Part shown: piece after piece, positions 7,424-14,729 of the stretch
Layout: each line of letters opens with the position of its first letter
How positions within the stretch are numbered: the stretch's first letter is position 1
Source of the DNA: Actinomycetota bacterium
GTDB taxonomy: Bacteria > Actinomycetota > Actinomycetes > Propionibacteriales > Nocardioidaceae
Direction: 5' to 3'
NCBI GenBank assembly: GCA_009702305.1
Contig: WLIH01000010.1
Location: 1-14,729, forward strand
DNA length: 14,729 nucleotides
The notes under the pieces: generated by a model
What the model was told of the DNA's origin: nothing
Database searches by the model: none
What the model saw: only the letters and a program-made list of their open reading frames with translations
Program-made: the position numbers and the translations under genes

Positions 7424-8931
7424 ATGGACCCCGTCACCGCTCCCGCCTCGGCCACCGCCGCGCTGCCCGAGCGCTGCGACTTCACCGTCTTCGGCGGCAC
7501 CGGCGACCTCGCGCTGCGCCAGCTGCTGCCGGCGCTCTACCACCGCGACCGCGAGGGTCAGCTGCCCGCCGAGCACCGCATCATCGGCGTCTCGCGCACC
7601 CCGGTCGACGACGACGGCTACCGCACGCTGGTGCGCGAGGCCCTGTCGACGTACGTCGACGCCGCCGACCTCGAGGACGCCGCGGTCGAGCGGCTGCTCG
7701 GCCGACTGCACCACCTCACCCTCGATGCCCACGAGCCCGACGACTGGCACCTGCTCGGCGGTCTGCTCAAGCTCGGCGACGAGCCGCACCACGACACGGT
7801 GCGCGTCTTCTACCTGGCCGTCGCCCCGAGTCTCTTCGGCCCGATCTGCGACCGGCTCGACCAGCTCGACGTGGTCGACGCCCGCGCCCGGGTGGTGATG
7901 GAGAAGCCGATCGGCCACGACCTCGACTCGGCCCGCGCGGTCAACGACGCCGTCGGGCGGGTCTTCGAGGAGCAGCAGGTCTTCCGCATCGACCACTACC
8001 TCGGCAAGGAGAGTGTGCAGAACCTCCTGGTCACCCGCTTCGCCAACACCTTCCTCGAGCCGCTGTGGTCCTCCCACTGGGTCGACCACGTGCAGATCAC
8101 GGTCGCCGAGGAGCTCGGCGTCGGCGAGCGCGGCGGCTACTACGACCAGGCGGGCGCGCTGCGCGACATGGTGCAGAACCACCTGCTTCAACTGCTCTGC
8201 CTGGTGGCGATGGAGCCCCCGACCTACGTCGGTCGCGAGACCGTGCGCGACGAGAAGCTCAAGGTGCTCCAGGCGCTCAAGCCCATGACCGGGGCCGACG
8301 TCGACCGCGACACCGTGCGTGGGCGCTACACCGACGGCCTGGTCGACGGGCGCGCCGTGCCGGCGTACGTCGACGAGATCGGCGATCCGGACTCGACCAC
8401 CGAGACCTTCGTGGCGATCCGCGCCGAGGTGCAGAACTGGCGCTGGGCCGGCGTGCCGTTCTACCTGCGCACCGGCAAGCGGATGGATCGCCGGGTCTCG
8501 GAGATCGTGGTGGTCTTCAAGGAGCCGCCGCACCCGATGTTCCCGCACGCCGAGGGCACGACCGCGGCCAACCGGCTGCACATCCTGGTCCAGCCCGACG
8601 AGGGCATGCGCCTGCACCTGACCGCCAAGGAGCCCGGGCCCGGCGGCATCCGGCTGCGTCCGGTCTCCCTCGACCTGAGCTACGCGACCGCCTTCGACCA
8701 GCGCTCGCCCGATGCCTACGAGCGGCTGCTGATGGACGTCGTGCGCGGCAACCCGCAGCTGTTCATGCGACGCGACGAGGTCGAGGCGGCCTGGTCGTGG
8801 GTCGAGCCGATCCTCGAGCGTTGGCAGGCCTCGGGCCGCCGACCTCGCCCCTACCCCGCCGGCACGTCCGGCCCCACCGCGGCCGGCACGCTCCTCGAGC
8901 GCGACGGCCGGTCCTGGCAGGAGACCGACCA

Positions 8932-8935
<4 letters not shown>
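7424..8935 (+). CDS. zwf: Glucose-6-phosphate 1-dehydrogenase
   Basis: Oxidises glucose-6-phosphate to 6-phosphogluconolactone with reduction of NAD(P)+, the entry step of the oxidative pentose phosphate and Entner-Doudoroff routes; cytosolic. The 503-residue product is close to the usual 490-510. The N-terminal Rossmann motif [17 protein letters not shown] (about residues 23-39) binds the cofactor. The substrate and catalytic motif RIDHYLGKE is complete (Arg188 to Glu196, with His191 and Lys195). EKPIGHDL precedes it and FYLRTGKRM lies in the C-terminal half. First gene of the zwf-edd-eda operon. ATG 7424 is forced because an in-frame stop (TGA 7409-7411) lies just upstream and no ATG, GTG or TTG follows before the Rossmann motif. 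The only good Shine-Dalgarno, GGAGG at 7418-7422, is one base from the ATG, too close for normal use, so initiation may be unusual. The gene ends inside the edd start. Confidence 0.96.
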
Positions 8936-10813
<1,878 letters not shown>

Positions 10814-10821
<8 letters not shown>

Positions 10822-11428
10822 CTCCATCCTCGACGTCTCGCCGGTGATCCCGGTGGTGGTGGTCGACGACCTCGCCGCCGCCGTGCCGATCGCGCGGGCG
10901 CTGGTGGCCGGAGGGGTGCCCGTGATCGAGCTGACCCTGCGCACACCGGTCGCCCTCGATGCGATCCGCGCGATCGCGGCCGAGGTGCCCGAGATCCTGG
11001 TCGGCGCCGGCACGGTGCTCACCCCCGCCCACGCGGCTGCCGCGGCCCGGGCCGGGGCGCAGTTCCTCGTCTCACCCGGCGCGACCCCGGACCTCTACGC
11101 CGCGCTGCGCGACAGCGGGCTCCCGTCGCTGCCCGGCACCGCCACGGTGTCCGAGGTGCTCGGCGCGCTGGAGGCGGGCTTCAGCGAGCTGAAGTTCTTC
11201 CCCGCGGAGGCCTCCGGGGGCACGGCCTACCTCTCGTCGCTGACGACCGTCGTCCCCGGGGCACGCTTCTGCCCGACCGGCGGCATCACCGCCGGGTCCG
11301 CGGCGGCGTACCTCGCGCTGCCCAACGTGGCCTGTGTCGGCGGCTCCTGGCTCACCCCGAAGGACGCCGTCGCCCGCGGCGCCTGGCACGAGATCGAGGC
11401 CGCGGCCCGCGCCGCGAGCAGCCGGTGA
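10814..11428 (+). CDS. eda: KDPG aldolase (2-dehydro-3-deoxy-6-phosphogluconate aldolase)
   Basis: Cleaves KDPG to pyruvate and glyceraldehyde-3-phosphate, the second Entner-Doudoroff-specific step; class I Schiff-base aldolase, TIM barrel, normally a trimer. The 204 residues match the family. The general base is Glu39 in IELTLRTP. The Schiff-base lysine is Lys127 in [32 protein letters not shown] and FCPTGGI are the phosphate- and substrate-binding loops. The start is TTG at 10814, overlapping the last eight bases of edd. GGAGG at 10803-10807 lies six bases upstream and no other start fits. Some members also act on 4-hydroxy-2-oxoglutarate, which cannot be settled from sequence. It is the last gene of the operon; its stop is 12 bases from the end of the convergent chromate transporter gene, with no hairpin between. 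Confidence 0.95.
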
Positions 11429-11440
11429 CCTGGCGCTGAG

Positions 11441-12817
11441 CTAGAGGCCGCTCGTCGCCACGTGCAGCACGAAGCCGGTGAGCGCGCAGACGCCGAGAGT
11501 GCGCAGCACCCCCCAGTCGCGGACGAAGATCAGCACGCCGCCGAGCACCGCGACCAGGAGCGACACCACCTGCAGCGAGCCGAGCTCGGGCACGTCGAAG
11601 TCCAGCGGACCCCAGGTGACGGCGTCGGTGCGGGAGAAGAGCGTGTGCAGCGCGAAGTAGAGCGCGAGGCTCCCGATGACGCCGACCACCGCCGCCGTGA
11701 TGCCGCTCAGCGCGGCTGAGAGCGAGCGGTTGTGCCGCAGCCGCTCGACGTAGGGCGCGCCGAGCAGGATGAACAGGAAGCACGGCACGAAGGTCACCCA
11801 GGTCACGACGAACGACGCGAGCACGGCCGCGACCCAGGGGTCCAGCGTGCCGGGGTCGCGGTAGGCGCCGAGGAACGCGACGAACTGCACCACCATCACC
11901 AGCGGCCCGGGGGTGGTCTCGGCCAGCGCCAGGCCGCGGGCCATCTCGCCCGGCGCGAGCCAGTGGTAGACGCTGACCGCCTGCTGGGCGACGAAGGCGA
12001 GCACCGCGTAGGCGCCGCCGAAGGTCACCACGGCGGTGCCGGAGAAGAACAGGCCCTGGTCGACCAGGACACTCGAGCGGCCGAGCACCACGGCTGCGAT
12101 CGCGACCGGCGCCGCCCACCCGAGCAGTCCGACCGTCAGCACGATCGCGCTGCGCCGCGCCGAGGGACGGTCGGCGTGCAGGGCGTCGTCGGGGACCAGG
12201 GGAGCAGGGCCTGCATCGGCCGGGACGGGCTTCGGGTCGAACGCCGTCGGGCGGGCCCTGGCCAGCAGCCAGCCGGTCAGGGCGGCCAGCGCGATGACGA
12301 CCGGGAAGGGCACCGCGAAGAAGGCCAGCGCCACGAACGACGCCACCGCGACGGCGACCAGCACCGGATGGGTCAGGCCCGTGCGGCCGACCCGCAGCAC
12401 GGCCTGGGCGACGATCGCCACCACCGCCGGCGCCAGGCCGACGAAGAGCGCCTCGACGACGGTGGTGTCGCCGTAGGCCACGTAGACGGCCGACAGCGCG
12501 AGCAGCGAGACGGCCCCGGGCAGCACGAAGAGGGTGCCGGCGATCAGGGCGCCGCGCACCCCGTTGAGCAGCCACCCGACGTACGTCGCCAGCTGCTGCG
12601 CCTCGGGCCCGGGCAGCAGGGTGCAGTAGGACAGGGCGAAGAGGAACCGCTGCTGGCCGATCCAGCGCTTCTCGTCGACCAGGGTGCGCTGCATGACGGC
12701 GATCTGCCCGGCCGGGCCGCCGAAGGTCTGGAGCGAGATCGCGAACCACGCCTTCGTCGCCTCGCGCAACGGGATCACGTCACGCGTGCGGCGCCCGGCC
12801 TGCGGGTCGGTGCTCAT
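11441..12817 (-). CDS. chrA: Chromate transporter, CHR family, two-domain type
   Basis: Polytopic inner-membrane protein of 458 residues, the length of long-chain CHR proteins made of two homologous halves. ChrA proteins expel chromate, probably by proton antiport; some homologues have other or unknown substrates. The N-terminal half carries FGGPAGQIAVMQR followed by WIGQQRF, the LLPGPEAQQLATYVGW segment and a hydrophobic hairpin. The C-terminal half repeats the theme with TFGGAYAVLAFVAQQ, the ETTPGPLVMVVQFVAFLGA segment and further membrane helices. Between them is a hydrophilic loop of about 40 residues. Start ATG 12815-12817: homology begins shortly after it, and the frame upstream is a shadow of neighbouring genes. 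No Shine-Dalgarno is visible. No ChrB-type regulator is adjacent. Divergent from a DUF2231 gene. Confidence 0.9.
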   Translation of the reverse strand: MSTDPQAGRRTRDVIPLREATKAWFAISLQTFGGPAGQIAVMQRTLVDEKRWIGQQRFLFALSYCTLLPGPEAQQLATYVGWLLNGVRGALIAGTLFVLPGAVSLLALSAVYVAYGDTTVVEALFVGLAPAVVAIVAQAVLRVGRTGLTHPVLVAVAVASFVALAFFAVPFPVVIALAALTGWLLARARPTAFDPKPVPADAGPAPLVPDDALHADRPSARRSAIVLTVGLLGWAAPVAIAAVVLGRSSVLVDQGLFFSGTAVVTFGGAYAVLAFVAQQAVSVYHWLAPGEMARGLALAETTPGPLVMVVQFVAFLGAYRDPGTLDPWVAAVLASFVVTWVTFVPCFLFILLGAPYVERLRHNRSLSAALSGITAAVVGVIGSLALYFALHTLFSRTDAVTWGPLDFDVPELGSLQVVSLLVAVLGGVLIFVRDWGVLRTLGVCALTGFVLHVATSGL

Positions 12818-12823
12818 GGGGGA

Positions 12824-12852
12824 ACGCTGACGGTTGGGCAGCAGCAGGTCAA
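12824..12852 (-). promoter_or_regulatory. Possible leaderless promoter for the chromate transporter gene
   Basis: On the minus strand TTGACC (12852 to 12847) is followed after 17 bases by CAGCGT (12829 to 12824). The latter keeps the A and final T of the TANNNT box. The ATG follows six bases later. The -35 and both spacings are good, the -10 is poor. Confidence 0.3.
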
Positions 12853-12894
12853 ATGGGACCGACGGCCCTTCACGACCCGTGGTCGAGATGCGAT

Positions 12895-12906
12895 GGTGGC
12901 GCCACC
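12895..12906. promoter_or_regulatory. Perfect 12-bp palindrome GGTGGCGCCACC upstream of the DUF2231 gene
   Basis: A perfect palindrome without spacer in the 108-bp divergent gap between chrA and the DUF2231 gene, 20 bases before the latter's start. It could be a repressor site, or chance in GC-rich DNA. A shorter inverted repeat, CGACC-CGT-GGTCG, lies at 12873-12885. Confidence 0.25.
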
Positions 12907-12925
12907 CCCGACCCCAGGAGTGCAG

Positions 12926-13453
12926 ATGTTCGACCTGATCAACGGCATCCCCGTCCACCCGCTCGTCGTGCACGCGGTGGTCGTGCTGCTGCCCCTCGCC
13001 GTCCTCGGCACCATCGCGATCGCGCTCCGGCCGAGATGGCGGGTGACCTACGGACCGCTGGTCGTCGGCGCCGCGGCGATCGCCACCGTGCTGGTGCCGG
13101 TCGCGACCTCCAGCGGCGAGGAGCTCGAGAAGCGCGTCGGCGATCCGGGCGAGCACGCGGAGCTCGGCGAGCAGCTGCTCTTCTTCGCGATCGCGCTGCT
13201 GGTCCTCTCGGCCGCCCTCGTCTGGCTGGCCTGGCGAGCCTCCCGCGCCACGACCGCGACCCCAGACCCGACCACTGGCCCGACCACTGGCCCGACCCCT
13301 GGCCCGACCACGCTGATCAACGTCGTGGCCGGGCTCGCGGTCATCGCGGCGGTGGCCTGCGCCGTGCAGGTCTACCGGGTCGGCGACTCCGGGGCGCGCG
13401 CCGCGTGGGGCGACGTGCCCGAGCCGCGCGCGGTCTCCTCGATCACGCCCTGA
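12926..13453 (+). CDS. DUF2231 family integral membrane protein
   Basis: A 175-residue membrane protein. The opening FDLINGIPVHPLVVHAVVVLLP (paraphrased: a GxPxHPxxVH motif then a helix, residues about 5-30) is the hallmark of the DUF2231 family, whose function is not established. Four hydrophobic segments are visible: about 12-33, 43-60, 77-97 and 131-149. A Pro/Thr/Gly tandem repeat lies in the loop before the fourth. The start ATG 12926 is supported by AGGAG at 12916-12920, five bases away; in-frame ATG 12893, GTG 12896 and GTG 12920 are alternatives without a good ribosome site. Divergently transcribed from chrA. No cofactor-binding motif beyond the two His residues in the N-terminal motif is evident. 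Confidence 0.85.
   Translation: MFDLINGIPVHPLVVHAVVVLLPLAVLGTIAIALRPRWRVTYGPLVVGAAAIATVLVPVATSSGEELEKRVGDPGEHAELGEQLLFFAIALLVLSAALVWLAWRASRATTATPDPTTGPTTGPTPGPTTLINVVAGLAVIAAVACAVQVYRVGDSGARAAWGDVPEPRAVSSITP
13267..13311 (+). repeat. 12-bp tandem repeat (about 3.7 copies) inside the DUF2231 gene
   Basis: The unit CCCGACCACTGG occurs at 13267-13278 and 13279-13290. It recurs with one change at 13291-13302 and is partial at 13303-13311. It encodes repeated Pro-Thr-Thr/Pro-Gly. Because the unit is a multiple of three, copy changes would keep the frame and alter only the loop before the last membrane helix. Confidence 0.85.
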
Positions 13454-13455
13454 CT

Positions 13456-13471
13456 TCACCCGGACGGGTGA
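13456..13471 (+). terminator. Short hairpin after the DUF2231 gene
   Basis: TCACCC (13456-13461) pairs with GGGTGA (13466-13471) around a four-base loop, beginning two bases after the stop codon. GATCAC at 13441-13446 could alternatively pair with GTGATC at 13468-13473. The stem is short and lacks a T-tract, so it is a weak terminator candidate. Confidence 0.3.
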
Positions 13472-13507
13472 TCTGAGCGCCGACATGGGAGCGTCGTCGG
13501 CCCAAGC

Positions 13508-13538
13508 GTTCCCGTTCGGGGCGCACACCGGGTAACTT
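13508..13538 (+). promoter_or_regulatory. Possible stress-sigma-type promoter before the STAS gene
   Basis: GGGTAA at 13530-13535 resembles the -10 element of actinobacterial SigB/SigF-type promoters (GGGTAT/GGGTAC). A GTTC at 13508-13511 could be the -35, but the 18-base spacer is longer than the usual 14-17. The overlapping TAACTT (13533-13538) also fits an ordinary TANNNT box. A stress-sigma promoter here would suit a gene for an anti-sigma antagonist. Confidence 0.35.
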
Positions 13539-13586
13539 CCGCACCAGATGGGCCGGACACGACCGGCTGCAGCGAGAGGCGGACCG

Positions 13587-13958
13587 GTGGACGAGCAGAC
13601 GGTGGAGCAGGTCGGACTGCCGCTCCGGGTGGACGTGACCCGTCGCGAGCACGCGACCCTGCTGACCTGCACGGGCGAGGTCGACCTCGCGACCGTGTCG
13701 TTGCTGCGCACCGTCATGAACGACGAGGTCGTCGAGGGTCGCGTCGACCTGGTGATCGACCTGCGCGGCGTCGACTTCATGGACTCCTCGGGTCTCGGCG
13801 CGTTGATCGGCGCCCACCGCAAGACGCGTGCCTTCAAGGGCGGCCTGCGCCTGGTCGTGACGACGCCAGCGTTGCTGCGCCTGCTCGCGATCACCTCCTT
13901 GGACCGGGTGCTCGAGATCTGCTCCACCCTCGAGGAGGCGTGGCCGGCTGATGGGTGA
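13587..13958 (+). CDS. STAS-domain anti-sigma-factor antagonist (SpoIIAA/RsbV type)
   Basis: A 123-residue single STAS domain. The sequence LLTCTGEVDLATVSLLR and the loop VDFMDSSGLGAL (Ser67/Ser68) carry the conserved serine that the partner anti-sigma kinase phosphorylates in SpoIIAA/RsbV proteins. When unphosphorylated, such proteins bind the anti-sigma factor and free the sigma factor. GTG 13587 is chosen because GAGAGG at 13574-13579 precedes it by seven bases. The upstream ATG 13548 would add 13 Arg/Ala/Gly-rich residues, has no Shine-Dalgarno and lies nine bases from a TAACTT box, so a near-leaderless start there is possible. The gene end overlaps the next gene by eight bases, suggesting a signalling operon. 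Confidence 0.87.
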   Translation: MDEQTVEQVGLPLRVDVTRREHATLLTCTGEVDLATVSLLRTVMNDEVVEGRVDLVIDLRGVDFMDSSGLGALIGAHRKTRAFKGGLRLVVTTPALLRLLAITSLDRVLEICSTLEEAWPADG

Positions 13959-14729
13959 GGGCTCCTCCACGAGGGAGTTCCTCGAGGGAGCCGGCGACCT
14001 GGGGCGCGACCTGCTCGCCGTCGACTGGTCGCGCACCCCGGTCGGACCGCCGGAGGCGTGGTCGCTCAGCCTCAGCAACGCCGTCCGCATCCTGCTCACG
14101 TCGAAGTTCTCCATGTGGATGGCCTGGGGCCCGGAGCTGACGTTCTTCTGCAACGACGCCTACCGCCGCGACACGCTCGGCACGAAGTACCCCTGGGCGC
14201 TGGGGCGCCCGGCGAGCGAGGTCTGGTCGGAGATCTGGGACGCCGTCGGCCCGCGCATCGACCGCGTGCTGGCGACGGGCGAGGCGACCTGGGACGAGGC
14301 CCTGATGCTCTTCCTCGAGCGCTCGGGCTACGTCGAGGAGACCTACCACACGTTCTCCTACAGCCCGCTGGCCGACGACGCCGGAGCGATCACCGGGATG
14401 CTGTGCGTGGTCAGCGAGGAGACCGAGCGCATGGTCTCGCTCCGCCGGATGTCGACCCTGCGCGACCTCGGCATCCGCGTCGGTCACGCCCGCACCGAGG
14501 CGGAGGCCGTCGCCGCCGCCTGCGAGCACCTCGCCGCCAACGGCCGGTCGCTGCCGTTCGCGCTCGTCTACACCTTCGACGAGGACGGCTCGCGGGCCCT
14601 GCTGCGGGGCCGGGCCGGCATCGCGGCCGACCACCCCGCGGCGCCCGCATCGATCGCCTTCGGCTCCGCCGACCAGGTCTGGCCGATGGACCGGATCTGG
14701 TCGGAGGACAGCGTCGTCGTCGACGTCGA
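13951..14729 (+). CDS. PAS-domain (PAS-GAF) signalling protein, 3'-truncated by window edge
   Basis: The frame runs open from ATG 13951 to the right edge, 259 whole codons. After a short N-terminal segment with WSRTPVGPPEAW, a PAS domain covers about residues 55-155 (WMAWGPELTFFCNDAY, LGTKYPWALGRPASEVWSEIW, GYVEETYHTFSYSPL, then EETERM). A linker RRMSTLRDLG leads to what looks like the beginning of a GAF domain from about residue 180 (EAEAVAAACEHLAAN, FALVYTFDEDG). This arrangement is known from SpoIIE-type PP2C phosphatases and from hybrid histidine kinases. The output domain is outside the window, so the class cannot be decided. The overlap with the STAS gene favours a SpoIIE phosphatase that dephosphorylates that protein. 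AGGAGG at 13933-13938 is 12 bases upstream, so coupling to STAS translation may help initiation. Confidence 0.8.
   Translation, partial: MGEGSSTREFLEGAGDLGRDLLAVDWSRTPVGPPEAWSLSLSNAVRILLTSKFSMWMAWGPELTFFCNDAYRRDTLGTKYPWALGRPASEVWSEIWDAVGPRIDRVLATGEATWDEALMLFLERSGYVEETYHTFSYSPLADDAGAITGMLCVVSEETERMVSLRRMSTLRDLGIRVGHARTEAEAVAAACEHLAANGRSLPFALVYTFDEDGSRALLRGRAGIAADHPAAPASIAFGSADQVWPMDRIWSEDSVVVDV

Noticed and set aside
7340..8617. Upstream extension of the ROK regulator frame
   Set aside because: It runs opposite zwf; the ROK winged helix begins right after ATG 7339 and the extra sequence has no homology-like features.
11732..12925. Upstream extension of the DUF2231 frame to 573 codons
   Set aside because: It is antisense to the chromate transporter and low-complexity; AGGAG before ATG 12926 and the family's N-terminal motif set the start.
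12818..13927. Upstream extension of the chromate transporter frame to 828 codons
   Set aside because: It is antisense to the DUF2231 and STAS genes; CHR homology begins after ATG 12817.

Overview
The window is very GC-rich, with strong G/C at third codon positions and many meaningless long open frames opposite real genes. That, together with GTG/TTG starts, leaderless-looking promoters and the protein families present, points to a high-GC actinobacterium. Nocardioidaceae (Nocardioides and relatives) is my best guess from gene style, but no rRNA or marker gene is present to prove it. I see no tRNA, rRNA, CRISPR array, insertion sequence or integrase.

Layout. (1) 1-6077, plus strand: the 3' part of a giant secreted or surface repeat protein. 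At least 2,024 residues are visible and its start lies upstream of the window. It has six diverged beta-solenoid-type units, a Pro/Thr linker and two Ig-like C-terminal domains, the last of them very basic. (2) 6077-6151: two consecutive hairpins separate it from a convergent gene. (3) 6161-7339, minus strand: a ROK-family repressor. Across an 85-bp control region lies (4) 7424-11428, plus strand: a tightly overlapping zwf-edd-eda operon. It encodes glucose-6-phosphate dehydrogenase, phosphogluconate dehydratase and KDPG aldolase, which is the Entner-Doudoroff route except for the lactonase. (5) 11441-12817, minus strand: a two-domain chromate transporter (chrA), divergent from (6) 12926-13453, plus strand: a small DUF2231 membrane protein. 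(7) 13587-13958 and 13951-end, plus strand: a STAS anti-sigma-factor antagonist whose end overlaps the start of a PAS(-GAF) sensor protein cut by the window end.

How the parts work together. The ROK regulator probably senses a sugar or sugar phosphate and controls the divergent glucose-catabolic operon, and the shared spacer contains plausible operator symmetry. Zwf makes NADPH and 6-phosphogluconolactone; Edd and Eda convert 6-phosphogluconate to pyruvate and glyceraldehyde-3-phosphate. The STAS/PAS pair looks like the beginning of a partner-switching stress-signalling module, and a GGGTAA element upstream fits a SigB/SigF-type promoter.

Most of the window is recognisable. The least explained parts are the repeat protein (its ordered Cys pairs, its unit architecture and its basic tail), the nested palindrome at 6108-6151 and the ROK/zwf control region. 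I did not find a clearly novel multi-gene system.
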